Shown here: positions 1 through 8,202 of the stretch, piece by piece
How positions within the stretch are numbered: position 1 is the first letter of the stretch
Layout: each line of letters begins with the position of its first letter
Source: Lentimicrobium sp.
GTDB lineage: Bacteria; Bacteroidota; Bacteroidia; Bacteroidales; Lentimicrobiaceae
Direction of reading: 5' to 3'
Assembly: GCA_023957275.1 (NCBI GenBank)
Contig: JAMLHF010000003.1
Coordinates: forward strand, 62,001-126,000
Length of the DNA: 64,000 nucleotides
Position numbers and translations under genes: made by a program
The notes under the pieces: model-generated
What the model saw: the letters and a program-made list of their open reading frames with translations, nothing else
Database searches by the model: none
What the model was told of the DNA's origin: nothing

Positions 1-2
1 TG

Positions 3-437
3 TCCGGCTATCTTACTGAAGCAACCATACTCCGCAAGGCACTGCTGGCGAGCAGCCGTAAAATCCTGGTTTTTCTCTCCTCCATCGCTGTCCTGGTTGT
101 TGTTATCGGGGCCATTATGTATGTGATTGAAGGGCCGGAATATGGCTTCAAGGATATTCCGACAAGCATCTACTGGGCCGTGGTAACACTAACTACCGTG
201 GGTTACGGTGATATCTCCCCTCAAACCGGTGTGGGGCAGTTTTTTGCCAGCGTGGTGATGGTACTGGGTTATGCCATTATTGCTGTACCGACGGGAATAA
301 TGACTGTTGAGCTTTCAGCAATTCAAAGGAAAAAAAGTATACCGACTACAAAAGTCTGCCCGGAATGCATGCAAGAAGGTCATGACGGTGATGCAAAATT
401 CTGCAAATACTGTGGCCATAAATTTATCAACGACTGA
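3..437 (+). CDS. Voltage-gated-type K+ channel, C-terminal part (5' truncated by window edge)
   Basis: The frame is open to the left edge, so only about 144 C-terminal residues are visible. They contain the last two membrane helices around a pore loop with the potassium selectivity filter TVGYGD, preceded by TLT. This is the layout of 6-TM ion transporter family K+ channels in the inner membrane. After the last helix comes a short tail with two Cys pairs, CPEC and CKYC about 14 residues apart, which reads as a small zinc ribbon ending in KF. No start is visible. The identification as a K+-selective channel is firm; gating cannot be judged because the voltage sensor lies outside the window. 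Confidence 0.88.
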   Translation, partial: SGYLTEATILRKALLASSRKILVFLSSIAVLVVVIGAIMYVIEGPEYGFKDIPTSIYWAVVTLTTVGYGDISPQTGVGQFFASVVMVLGYAIIAVPTGIMTVELSAIQRKKSIPTTKVCPECMQEGHDGDAKFCKYCGHKFIND

Positions 438-484
438 ATCGGACTTATCGCCGGACTTCAGGTTAAAAATTAAGGTGATTTTAT

Positions 485-513
485 TTGCAAATAAAGAAAA
501 GTGTGTATCTTTG
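485..513 (+). promoter_or_regulatory. Bacteroidota-type promoter of tRNA-Arg
   Basis: TTG at 485-487 and TATCTTTG at 506-513 are separated by 18 bp, matching the Bacteroidota housekeeping -33/-7 consensus TTG...TAnnTTTG. The tRNA begins 12 bp after the -7 box, so transcription would start just upstream of the mature 5' end. Confidence 0.75.
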
Positions 514-525
514 CACCCTCAATAA

Positions 526-599
526 GGCTCCGTAGCTCAACTGAATAGAGCATCTGACTACGGATCAGAAGGTTACAGGTTTGAATCCTGTCGGAGTCA
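526..599 (+). tRNA. tRNA-Arg (anticodon ACG)
   Basis: A full cloverleaf can be folded. The acceptor stem GGCTCCG pairs with CGGAGTC with one G-T wobble. The D stem is GCTC/GAGC, the anticodon stem TCTGA/TCAGA with loop CTACGGA, and the T arm ACAGG-TTTGAAT-CCTGT. The anticodon is ACG, which reads CGN arginine codons after A34 to inosine editing. The length is 74 nt including discriminator A; CCA is not encoded. It has its own promoter and a hairpin terminator directly after it, so it is a single-gene unit. Confidence 0.96.
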
Positions 600-604
600 C
601 AAAC

Positions 605-632
605 AAAGGGGTAAAGTAATTTGCCCCTTTTT
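605..632 (+). terminator. Rho-independent terminator of tRNA-Arg
   Basis: AAAGGGG (605-611) pairs with CCCCTTT (624-630) and is followed by more T residues. It lies immediately after the tRNA and before the PAS gene. Confidence 0.7.
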
Positions 633-652
633 CATTTAAACCCACTTCAGCA

Positions 653-991
653 ATGATTTTCGACTGGTTTAACGGTATTCCTGTAGCTATAACTGTCTCA
701 GATCTTGAGGGTAATATTCTGGAAATGAACGATGCGGCAGCAGCAGTATTTGAAAAGTACGGAGGTAAAGCATTGATAGGCAAATCATTGGCAGACTGTC
801 ATAATGAAAACTCAAGATTGATTATGGACCAAATGCTGGCCGGCCAGCAGCCAAACACCTATACCATTGAGAAAAACGGCCGGAAAAAACTGATTTTTCA
901 GAGCCCGTGGCTGAAGGATGGAAAGGTTGCAGGGCTGATTGAGTTTTCAATGGTGATCCCATTCGAAATGAAGCATTTTAACAGAGGGTAA
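653..991 (+). CDS. Small single-PAS-domain protein
   Basis: The 112-residue protein is almost entirely one PAS fold. It opens with a short helix and IPVAITVSDLEGNILEMND, the usual first strands, then AAAAVFEKYGG, then GKSLADCH, a loop typical of PAS domains, and closes with strands around KLIFQSPWLKDGKVAGLIEF. There is no kinase, GGDEF or DNA-binding output domain and no membrane segment, so it is a free sensor module whose partner cannot be told from the neighbourhood. The start ATG is 21 bp after the tRNA terminator; the convergent arfB gene ends 2 bp away. Confidence 0.75.
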   Translation: MIFDWFNGIPVAITVSDLEGNILEMNDAAAAVFEKYGGKALIGKSLADCHNENSRLIMDQMLAGQQPNTYTIEKNGRKKLIFQSPWLKDGKVAGLIEFSMVIPFEMKHFNRG

Positions 992-993
992 GC

Positions 994-1422
994 TCAAAGA
1001 TCATCCAGGGGATTTTTCCGTAACTCCTTCTTCCTGGAGGATGCTTTTTTATCTGCCAGACGCGCTTCTTTCTGCGATTTACCGGGCAATGTCTTTATTC
1101 TCTTCTTTACCGGTTTTAATGACTTTGAAATCAATACATAAAACCTTCTCACAACATCATCCCTGTTTGCCTGCTGACTTCTCGATTTCTGTGAATACAT
1201 CCTGAGCACTCCATCAACCGACAGCCGGTGTCCCAGTTTTTCAAGCAGGACAGATTTCTGCATGTCGTTCAGCAGAAAAGAATCAGGTATACTGAAATGA
1301 ATTTCAACCCTGGTTTCCGTTTTATTTACATGCTGTCCCCCTTTCCCGCTGCTCCGCGAAGTCTTGAACTCAAGTTCCTGCTCGAGTTCGGGCAAACCGA
1401 ATAAATCACTCAGGATTGACAT
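994..1422 (-). CDS. arfB: Alternative ribosome-rescue factor / peptidyl-tRNA hydrolase ArfB
   Basis: The 142-residue protein has the class-I release-factor GGQ motif in the context SSGKGGQHVNKTETRVEI near residue 28, which catalyses peptidyl-tRNA hydrolysis. There is no codon-recognition domain. The C-terminal third is strongly basic (KKRIKTL...KKASSRKKELRK), the tail that ArfB/YaeJ proteins insert into the empty mRNA channel of stalled ribosomes. Its size matches the family (about 140 residues). It acts in the cytosol on non-stop ribosomes. It is monocistronic and convergent with the PAS gene. Confidence 0.93.
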   Translation of the reverse strand: MSILSDLFGLPELEQELEFKTSRSSGKGGQHVNKTETRVEIHFSIPDSFLLNDMQKSVLLEKLGHRLSVDGVLRMYSQKSRSQQANRDDVVRRFYVLISKSLKPVKKRIKTLPGKSQKEARLADKKASSRKKELRKNPLDDL

Positions 1423-1490
1423 CAGATTCAGGTTTTCGGCAAATTAACGGCAATAATTCTGATTCAGGAAGGATAATGATGAATTTCAAC

Positions 1491-1514
1491 AAAAAACGGG
1501 CCTTGAAGGGCCCG
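1491..1514 (-). terminator. Terminator downstream of the thioredoxin-fold gene pair
   Basis: On the minus strand CGGGCC (1514-1509) pairs with GGCCCG (1502-1497) and is followed by a run of six T. It sits after the stop of the gene ending at 1554. Confidence 0.7.
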
Positions 1515-1553
1515 GGAAATCGTTTTACAGGGATTGCTTTTCAGCGGGGATGA

Positions 1554-2159
1554 TCAATTGGCCGCTTTTTTGATGCTGCAACCGACAGCTTTGGTAAAGT
1601 CGACGGCAGGCTTTTCGCCCTTCATCAGGGCATTCACGGCATCTTCGAGATACCGGCTTTTTACTGCCTTTACATCCTGATGGTTATCATCAATGGCGCC
1701 TATATACGCCACCTTTAATCCATCGCTTTCTTTATTCAGCAGGTAAACATGCGGAGTGCGGGTGGCGCCGTAAACAGGATATACCTTTTGTCCCTCATCC
1801 ATCAGATAAGGAAAAGTAAATCCTTTATCAGCCGCACGCTTTATCATTTCATCAAAACTGTCGGCCGGCACCTGAACCGGATCGTTTGGATTGATGGCGA
1901 TTACCGGATAACCCAATTCCTTGTATTTCAGATCAATTTCAATGATCCGGTCTTCATAAGCCACCGAGAAAGGGCAATGATTGCAGGTAAAAATTACTAT
2001 AAAACCCTTTGCGGAATCATAATCACTCATGGAAACGTATTTCCCGTCAACATTTTTCAGTTTGAAATCCATAGCTCTGTCGCCCACCTTATAACCCTGG
2101 GCAATCGCCGGAATTGAAAATAAAAGTGCCAGAAACGGCAGAAGCATTATTTTTTTCAT
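1554..2159 (-). CDS. Secreted AhpC/TSA-type thioredoxin-fold protein
   Basis: The 201-residue protein has an N-terminal signal peptide ending in IPAIAQG, so it is exported. The mature part is a peroxiredoxin/redoxin fold: GYKVGDRAMDFKLKNVDGK, then a strand followed by FTCNHCPFSVAYEDR, where CNHC is a CxxC active site. The FxCNHCPF context is typical of a redoxin subgroup usually annotated as thioredoxin family protein. Its ATG overlaps the stop of the upstream tlpA-like gene in an ATGA junction, so the two are co-transcribed and translationally coupled and probably act in the same periplasmic thiol pathway. The substrate is unknown. Confidence 0.85.
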   Translation of the reverse strand: MKKIMLLPFLALLFSIPAIAQGYKVGDRAMDFKLKNVDGKYVSMSDYDSAKGFIVIFTCNHCPFSVAYEDRIIEIDLKYKELGYPVIAINPNDPVQVPADSFDEMIKRAADKGFTFPYLMDEGQKVYPVYGATRTPHVYLLNKESDGLKVAYIGAIDDNHQDVKAVKSRYLEDAVNALMKGEKPAVDFTKAVGCSIKKAAN

Positions 2160-2638
2160 TTGTTTTCAAGTTTTTGTTTAACAATTTGTTCCAATTCTTC
2201 GTAAGTAAAGCTCTTTTCGTAAAAATCCACAGAGTGTCTGTTATAAACAAGGGTTGCCGGCAAGGCGCCCGACCACGCGGGATGCACCTGACTTATCCAG
2301 GAATTTGCATCCGGATCGTTGAGCACAAGCACTTCAGGGGTAAGTTGATGTTTTTGGATAAAGGATTTCAATCTGCTTTCGATATGATTCACAAAATCAA
2401 GGCTGACCAGCAGGACTTTTACCCCGCTTCCGGCGTATTGATCGTGAATCTTTTGAAAATAAGGCATTTCCTTTACACAGGGAAGGCACCATGTCGCCCA
2501 GAAATTGACCACATAGGTAGTGTCATTCTTCTTTTCAAGATACGGTTTAAGCTGACGATAATCAAGCACCCGGATATCCTGGGCAGATATGGTCACTACA
2601 GATAAAACGAGTAATGTGGCAGCAATAAATCTCTTCAT
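2156..2638 (-). CDS. Periplasmic TlpA-like thiol-disulfide oxidoreductase
   Basis: The 160-residue protein starts with a signal peptide (MKRFIAATLLVLSVVTISAQ) followed by a thioredoxin fold with active site FWATWCLPCVKEMPYF (CxxC), typical of TlpA/ResA reductases. The open frame begins five codons earlier at TTG, but the ATG at 2638 directly precedes the signal peptide and is the better start. It overlaps the next gene by 4 bp. A role in reducing periplasmic disulfides or in cytochrome c maturation is possible but not shown. Confidence 0.87.
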   Translation of the reverse strand: MKRFIAATLLVLSVVTISAQDIRVLDYRQLKPYLEKKNDTTYVVNFWATWCLPCVKEMPYFQKIHDQYAGSGVKVLLVSLDFVNHIESRLKSFIQKHQLTPEVLVLNDPDANSWISQVHPAWSGALPATLVYNRHSVDFYEKSFTYEELEQIVKQKLENK

Positions 2639-2702
2639 CTTACAACAAATCAAGTTGTTGTAAAACGTGTTTCAATCCGGTTTGTTCAATCAGCAGCGGA
2701 AT

Positions 2703-4340
2703 TTACCTGGAATAGACAGGCTGGCCATCTATATAGGTGGCAATTACCTTTGCGGTTGGTATTTCCTTTTCAGGTACTACCATAATATCCCTGTCCAATA
2801 TCACAAAATCGGCGTTTTTTCCGGGTTCAAGGCTACCACGGCGGTTTTCTTCAAAACAGGCTTTGGCAGCCCATATAGTGACGGATCGAAGGGCTTCTTC
2901 GCGGGTCAGCGCATTCTCGCGCTGGAAGCCTTTGGGAGGATTGCCTTTCATATCTTTTCGTGCAACAGACGCATAAAAAGTGTTTACCGGGCTTATACCT
3001 TCAATGGGGAAATCAGTGCCGTTGGGTATCCAGCCGTTTTCCTCAAGAAGCTTCCGGTATGCATAGGCATTCTTAAGGCGTTTACTACCCAGGCGCCGGC
3101 CGGCCCACCCCATGTCAGAAGTCGCATGGGTTGCCTGAACCGAAGGGATGATGGCAAACTCGCCAAACTTTCCGATGTCAGCAGGATCCACAATCTGCGC
3201 ATGTTCAACCCTCCACCTCAGGTCATTCTCGGGAAGGAGATAATTGCTGTAAACATTCAGAACCATGCGTACCGCGGAATCACCTATGGCATGGGTATTA
3301 ACCTGATAACCCTTATCGTATGCCATCAGGCAGATACGGCCAAGTTCTTCAGGGGATATGGTCATTATCCCATGATTTCCGGGCTGATCACTGTATGGCT
3401 CCAGCAAGCATGCGCCGCGCGAACCCAGTGCACCATCGGCGTACATCTTGACCGAACGGATACTGAGCTTGGGTTTCACTCTTACGCCCTTTTTCAGAAA
3501 CCGGTTGATATTCTCCTCATTGGGAGTAATCATGGCATAAACAGCCATTTTAAGTTCATTCTCCGAATGAAGGCTATCAATAAAATCAATGGTTGTTGCA
3601 TCCAGGCCGGCATCTGCCACCATGGTCAACCCCACGCTGTGACAGTTAAATGCTGCCTCTTTCATCATCATTGTCAACTCATTGCCGGCCGGAACCGGAA
3701 CCATATTCCTGAAAAGATCAGCATATGATTCAAGAAAAATGCCGGTAAAACGGCCATCCTTCACAAATGCTTCCTTTTTGTCAGGAATGCTGTCGGGAGT
3801 GAGTCCCGAAAGTTTGATGGCAGCTTCGTTCACAAGTACTGCATGCCCGTCAATCCTGACCAGAACAACAGGTATATCGGGGAATAAACGGTTAAGCGCT
3901 TCATTATCAGGGAAAGACCTGCCCGGCCATCGGTTCTGATCCCATCCCCTGCCTGCCAACCAAACCGAGGGATATTCCTCATAATGTTTCTGAACAATTT
4001 CGAGTAACTGATCAAATGAATCGGCATAGCTGAGATCGGCATACTGCTTTTGAAGGGCGTACCCGTAAAAATGACAGTGCGCATCTATGAAACCCGGGAA
4101 TATGGCCCGCCCGCCGGCATTAAAAACAGAATCAGCATCGAAATTCTCGCGGATATACCGGTCGTCACCAAGCGACAGAACTTTTCCCCTGGATACTGCC
4201 ATGGCAGTATAAATGGTAAAAGCACTGTCAGCAGTGTAAATCACAGCATTTTCTATGATCAGATCAGCTGCAGAACGATCCCGGTTACATGAACTTATAA
4301 CCATAACACTGAATAAAAAAAACAAGTACCTGTAAAGCAT
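2703..4340 (-). CDS. Lipoprotein amidohydrolase (YtcJ-like, amidohydrolase family 3)
   Basis: The 545-residue protein begins with a lipoprotein signal whose lipobox ends in VISSC, so it is probably anchored to a membrane. The metal-binding motif DAHCHFYG follows near residue 70, and VNTHAIGD, WRVEHAQIVD and GTDFPIEG continue the amidohydrolase-3 pattern of metal and catalytic residues. The C-terminal GSLEPGKNADFVILDRD is the small beta-sandwich seen in urease-superfamily amidohydrolases. The ATG at 4340 is chosen over an in-frame TTG five codons upstream. It hydrolyses an amide or cyclic amide; the substrate cannot be inferred. Confidence 0.88.
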   Translation of the reverse strand: MLYRYLFFLFSVMVISSCNRDRSAADLIIENAVIYTADSAFTIYTAMAVSRGKVLSLGDDRYIRENFDADSVFNAGGRAIFPGFIDAHCHFYGYALQKQYADLSYADSFDQLLEIVQKHYEEYPSVWLAGRGWDQNRWPGRSFPDNEALNRLFPDIPVVLVRIDGHAVLVNEAAIKLSGLTPDSIPDKKEAFVKDGRFTGIFLESYADLFRNMVPVPAGNELTMMMKEAAFNCHSVGLTMVADAGLDATTIDFIDSLHSENELKMAVYAMITPNEENINRFLKKGVRVKPKLSIRSVKMYADGALGSRGACLLEPYSDQPGNHGIMTISPEELGRICLMAYDKGYQVNTHAIGDSAVRMVLNVYSNYLLPENDLRWRVEHAQIVDPADIGKFGEFAIIPSVQATHATSDMGWAGRRLGSKRLKNAYAYRKLLEENGWIPNGTDFPIEGISPVNTFYASVARKDMKGNPPKGFQRENALTREEALRSVTIWAAKACFEENRRGSLEPGKNADFVILDRDIMVVPEKEIPTAKVIATYIDGQPVYSR

Positions 4341-4777
4341 TTTTGTGTTGCTCAATTATATGACAAACTTATGAATTTTAAAAGAAATCCTGACGAAGAA
4401 ACCTTCCTTTTTATTGATAATTCAAGGAAACTTTTTAACAATAGTACCACGCTGAACGCATCATCGACTGTTTATTTGCCGAAACAAGGACAACTCATTT
4501 TAAATCAAGGCATTTAAAACCGTGAATAGTTTATTCCCCTTTCCCTTACCCCCGTTATTCCGTCAAAAAAAGGTTTCTGATCCGCACCATGAAAACAAAT
4601 GAACATATCTTTGGTCAATATGTTAATCATCTTTGCTGAAAAGCATAGAAGGCGCAAGGATTTGTCATAGATTTTCTGAAATCCGAAACGCCCCCGATCG
4701 GTTGACACATTGCTCAGTTGTTGAGCCATAGTATATGCTGAGAGGATGGATTTATCAAATAAAATTGATGCTTTCAG
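4341..4777. other. Gene-free stretch before the DUF6580-type gene
   Basis: About 440 bp of AT-rich sequence between divergent genes. I find no tRNA, clear riboswitch fold or convincing reading frame. A 121-codon frame on the minus strand covers part of it, but it runs across the promoter and start of the next gene and has no recognisable protein character. Confidence 0.5.
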
Positions 4778-4806
4778 TTGACCAATCGAAAACCTTTTTA
4801 ATTTTG
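4778..4806 (+). promoter_or_regulatory. Promoter of the DUF6580-type membrane protein gene
   Basis: TTGACC at 4778 and TAATTTTG at 4799-4806 lie 18 bp apart (counted from TTG), a strong match to the Bacteroidota consensus. The ATG follows 23 bp after the -7 box. Confidence 0.75.
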
Positions 4807-4829
4807 CCACAAAACAAACAAAGCATACC

Positions 4830-5357
4830 ATGGAAAAGAAATTCTTCACAACCAGAACAATTCTCGTATTATCTGCCATTGCTATCGCTGCAATGATGCG
4901 TCTGGTGCCTCACTGGCCCAATTTCACGCCTGTGGCAGCCATCGCGCTTTTTGGCGGTGCTTATATTAACCGTAAGGCCCTGGCTTTTCTGGTTCCGGTG
5001 GCAGCTATGCTGCTCAGCGATTTGTTTCTGGGGTTTCATTCCACCCTTTTAGCTGTGTATGCGGCTTTCATTATAACCGTTTTTATCGGCCTTAAGCTTG
5101 GTAAAAATGTGAAAGCCGGAAATGTTGTCCTGGCATCCGTTTCCTCTTCGGTTATCTTCTTCCTGATTACCAATTTTGCCTCATGGATGAGCGGGATGAT
5201 GCCTTATTCACCCGATTTCTCAGGTTTAATGCAGGCCTATGCAGCAGGCATTCCGTTCTTTAACAATGGCCTGCTTGGCGATTTATTCTATAATACCGTG
5301 CTGTTCGGAGGATTTTATCTTATCAGCAGGCGCTACCCTTCGATCGTAAAAGCTTAA
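4830..5357 (+). CDS. DUF6580-type integral membrane protein
   Basis: The 175-residue protein is almost wholly hydrophobic, with about five membrane helices. It carries the N-terminal signature RLVPHWPNFTPVAAIALFGGAYI, which I associate with the DUF6580 family of Bacteroidota, and small polar loops such as SWMSGMMPYSPDF. The overall shape resembles the substrate-binding (S) components of ECF-type transporters, but this is inference from topology only. It has its own promoter and terminator and is therefore a single-gene unit. No partner ATPase is nearby. Confidence 0.75.
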   Translation: MEKKFFTTRTILVLSAIAIAAMMRLVPHWPNFTPVAAIALFGGAYINRKALAFLVPVAAMLLSDLFLGFHSTLLAVYAAFIITVFIGLKLGKNVKAGNVVLASVSSSVIFFLITNFASWMSGMMPYSPDFSGLMQAYAAGIPFFNNGLLGDLFYNTVLFGGFYLISRRYPSIVKA

Positions 5358-5373
5358 TATACTCTCAATTACG

Positions 5374-5402
5374 AAAAAACCGGGGGAAAGCCCGGTTTTT
5401 TT
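5374..5402 (+). terminator. Strong rho-independent terminator
   Basis: AAAAAACCGGG pairs with CCCGGTTTTTT around the loop GGAAAG, ending in a T run, 17 bp after the stop of the DUF6580-type gene. The hairpin is symmetric and could work in both directions. Confidence 0.85.
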
Positions 5403-5534
5403 GTGCCCTTTTTCGAAATAATCCTTAAGGAAAATCCTGTCAGATGACCGTTTAAGCCGCAATAAACATCTGACATCAATTAAACGACCGATTAGCGGAG
5501 AACCTGAGCAACGCTGTTAAAAGTTCCCCGGTTA

Positions 5535-5915
5535 TCAATCCGGTTCATCATCCCTTTCGAGCAGGAGAATGGAGTTTTGCGGAACAATAAAATATTTCTC
5601 TTCATTGTAGACTATCTCTATGGCGCCTTTCTGCAAAAAGATGGCAAGATCGCCTACCTTTGCCTGAAGAGGTATATAGCGGATATTATCTCCATTGCCG
5701 CGCTTCCATGGCTCATCTTCGTTTTCCGGGACGGGGATCGGATAACCCGGCCCGGCTTTCAGCACATAGCCGGTCTGTATTTCTTCCTTCTCGCTGTAAC
5801 CGGGGGGCAGAAAAAGACCACCTTTGGTCTTTTTGGATAAGGTAAGCGGTTTGATGAGAACGCGGTCACCTACAACAATCAGTCTGTGTAATTTTTCCTC
5901 TTCGGTAAGTTTCAT
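5535..5915 (-). CDS. GroES-like co-chaperone-fold protein
   Basis: The 126-residue protein has the GroES beta-barrel pattern: LIVVGDRVLIKPL, then KKTKGGLFLPPG in place of the mobile loop, GYVLKAGPGYPIPVP, VGDLAIF and a final EEKYFIVPQNSILLLE. Canonical GroES is about 95 residues; this one carries an insertion (ENEDEPWKRGNGDNIRYIPL) between strands. No groEL is adjacent, so it is a paralogue of unknown partner, not the housekeeping co-chaperonin. Start: ATG at 5915 (MKLTEEEK) is favoured; an in-frame ATG at 5945 also lies downstream of the probable -7 box (TAGTTTTG, minus strand 5970-5963) and cannot be excluded. Confidence 0.8.
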   Translation of the reverse strand: MKLTEEEKLHRLIVVGDRVLIKPLTLSKKTKGGLFLPPGYSEKEEIQTGYVLKAGPGYPIPVPENEDEPWKRGNGDNIRYIPLQAKVGDLAIFLQKGAIEIVYNEEKYFIVPQNSILLLERDDEPD

Positions 5916-6080
5916 ATTCAGAACATTAAATGCCGGCATTATCATCAGGGTAATGATCTTTGCAAAACTATTGAAATTATCGGTAATTTTGTAAATTGGA
6001 AACGAGGAAAGCCACTTCGTCCCTGCCGCAGGTATTCATTCTGCTGGGACAAAACCGGCTTTCACAAAAACCAGTCAGCC

Positions 6081-6341
6081 ATGAAAATAGTCGCATTCAA
6101 GACCGGCAAGCCCAAATCCTTTAATTATCGGCCCTTATTTTACGATAAAAAGAAGGAGGAAATGGAGGAGCGTCTGAAAAGATATACAAAGCCCGAAGAA
6201 GTTGAATCGGAAAGGCTGAAGTTAAAAATAAGGGAGACCTGGCGCCGGCGTGACAGTTCAAACCGTCAGGCGTCGCAAAGAACTTTCTACATTTACATCA
6301 TAGCAGCCATTCTATTATTGTACTTTATTTTCTTCCGTTAA
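6081..6341 (+). CDS. Small tail-anchored membrane protein upstream of mutL
   Basis: The 86-residue protein has a basic, highly charged N-terminal two-thirds (KKKEEMEERLKRYTKPEEVESERLKLKIRE, probably helical) and a single C-terminal membrane helix (IYIIAAILLLYFIFF). I do not know a function. It ends 19 bp before mutL on the same strand and is probably the first gene of the mutL-rhomboid-EEP operon. Its size, charge pattern and position argue that it is a real gene and not a chance frame. Confidence 0.7.
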   Translation: MKIVAFKTGKPKSFNYRPLFYDKKKEEMEERLKRYTKPEEVESERLKLKIRETWRRRDSSNRQASQRTFYIYIIAAILLLYFIFFR

Positions 6342-6360
6342 ACAGCTTCTTATCAATATT

Positions 6361-8190
6361 ATGTCGGATATCATCAGGCTTCTTCCCGATTCGGTTGCCA
6401 ACCAGATTGCAGCCGGAGAAGTAATACAACGTCCTGCTTCTGCTGTCAAAGAGCTTCTTGAAAATGCTGTTGACGCCGGTGCGGGGCATATAGAGCTTAT
6501 CGTGAAGGATGCCGGGAAAACTTTACTCCAGGTAATTGACAATGGTTGCGGAATGTCGGCGACCGATGCTCGGATGAGTTTTGAGCGCCATGCTACTTCA
6601 AAAATCAAAGAGGCCGCCGATCTTTTCAGAATTCATACATTGGGATTTCGTGGCGAAGCCCTCGCTTCCATAGCTGCCATTGCCCAGGTGGAAGTAAAGA
6701 CCCGCCGGATGGAAGACGAACTCGGAACGCATCTGATCATTGAAGGTTCAGCCGTTAAGAGTCAGCAACCCTGCGCCTGTTCAGCAGGAACAGCTTTTCT
6801 TATCAAAAACCTGTTTTTCAACGTTCCTGCCCGCAGAAACTTTCTGAAATCAGACGCGGCTGAAATGCGCCATATTCTTGAAGAGTTTCAGCGGGTGGCG
6901 CTTGTCAATCCGCAGGTGGCATTCACTTGTCAGAGCAATGGAAAAATACTTTTCCAGTTACCCTCCGCAAACCTGAAACAACGCATCATCAACCTGATGG
7001 GATCCGGCTTTCAGGAGAAACTGATACCGGTGAACCAGGACAGCAATGTGGTGAAGATTTCCGGTTATGTGGGCAAGCCGGAGAGTGCAAAAAAAACAAA
7101 AGGCGAGCAGTATTTTTTTGCAAACAACCGCTTTATCAGGCATCCTTACCTTAACCATGCCGTGGAGGATGCTTTCAGCGACCTGCTGCCTGAAGGCTGT
7201 TTTCCTTCGTACTTTATTTATCTGGATGTTGATCCATCCAAAATTGACATCAATATACATCCAACAAAAACCGAAGTCAATTTTCTTGACCATCAGGTAA
7301 TCTACTCCATGCTCCGGTCGGCGGTAAGGCAGGCTATCGGCAAATTCAGTTTTTCTTCAACCCTTGATTTTGAGGCTGAAAAGAGTTTTGACACCTATTT
7401 TCCCAAAGACCGGCCTGTAGTAGCGCCGGGTATCCACATCAACCCTGAGTACAACCCATTTGTAAAGAAACAACAGGCTGAATTAAAACTGACTTCCCCC
7501 CTTCAGCACCAGCAGGATAACAATGACTGGGAAAAACTGTACAATGTTACCCGAAATTTGCATCCTTCAGATCAGCCAGGGCTAAAATCCCTCACCATTG
7601 ATGCTGACTTTGACAGTGAACCTTTAAGCAGGGGGTTCATGCAATTCCAGAATAAATATATTGTTTCCAGGGTAAAGTCGGGCCTGATGATCATCGACCA
7701 GCAGGCCGCCCATGAACGGGTGCTTTACGAGCGCATGCTTGAAAAAATTGAACTGCAGAAAGCCAGCTCACAGCAACAACTCTTTCCCCAGACTGTTAAT
7801 TTGTCAGCTCCTGATGCGGAATTGATCAAAGAGCTGTTGGAAGAATTTGCACTGTTCGGCTTTCAGATAGAACATTTCGGACAGAACTCCTATATCATCC
7901 GTGGAATTCCGGCTGATCTGGCGGATGAAAACATTCAGACACTTATTGAAAATGTGCTTGAAAACTTCAAAAATAACCAGCTCGGCCTGAAAGTTGATAA
8001 AAAAATTAACCTGACACGGGCTTTGGCACGTAACATGGCTGTAAAACCCGGAAAAGTACTTATGCCTGAAGAAATGCAATCGCTGGTTGATGACCTTTTT
8101 TCCTGCCAGGTACCCAATGTCAGTCCTTCGGGAAAAACCATAATAGTAACCATTCTAGCCGATGAAATTGAAAAACGCTTCGGCAATTAA
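6361..8190 (+). CDS. mutL: DNA mismatch repair endonuclease MutL
   Basis: The 609-residue protein begins with the GHKL ATPase: IAAGEVIQRPASAVKELLENAVDAG (motif I), DNGCGM (motif II), and TLGFRGEALASI (motif III). The C-terminal dimerisation domain holds DQQAAHERVLYER near residue 445, the Bacteroidota form of the DQHAxxExxxxE metal-binding endonuclease motif, so it should be a nicking-type MutL. The late Cys motif is CQVPNVSPSGK, not the classical CPHGRP. The linker is Gln-rich. It couples MutS mismatch recognition to strand incision. Two rhomboid genes follow 12 bp downstream. Confidence 0.97.
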   Translation: MSDIIRLLPDSVANQIAAGEVIQRPASAVKELLENAVDAGAGHIELIVKDAGKTLLQVIDNGCGMSATDARMSFERHATSKIKEAADLFRIHTLGFRGEALASIAAIAQVEVKTRRMEDELGTHLIIEGSAVKSQQPCACSAGTAFLIKNLFFNVPARRNFLKSDAAEMRHILEEFQRVALVNPQVAFTCQSNGKILFQLPSANLKQRIINLMGSGFQEKLIPVNQDSNVVKISGYVGKPESAKKTKGEQYFFANNRFIRHPYLNHAVEDAFSDLLPEGCFPSYFIYLDVDPSKIDINIHPTKTEVNFLDHQVIYSMLRSAVRQAIGKFSFSSTLDFEAEKSFDTYFPKDRPVVAPGIHINPEYNPFVKKQQAELKLTSPLQHQQDNNDWEKLYNVTRNLHPSDQPGLKSLTIDADFDSEPLSRGFMQFQNKYIVSRVKSGLMIIDQQAAHERVLYERMLEKIELQKASSQQQLFPQTVNLSAPDAELIKELLEEFALFGFQIEHFGQNSYIIRGIPADLADENIQTLIENVLENFKNNQLGLKVDKKINLTRALARNMAVKPGKVLMPEEMQSLVDDLFSCQVPNVSPSGKTIIVTILADEIEKRFGN

Positions 8191-8202
8191 CCCAACAATA
8201 CT

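Noticed and set aside
2667..3728. Plus-strand frame of 353 codons opposite the amidohydrolase
   Set aside because: It is antisense to a gene with clear catalytic motifs; the long frame follows from the codon bias of the real gene.
4514..4879. Minus-strand frame of 121 codons before the DUF6580-type gene
   Set aside because: It covers the promoter and the first codons of a well-supported gene on the other strand and has no protein-like motif.
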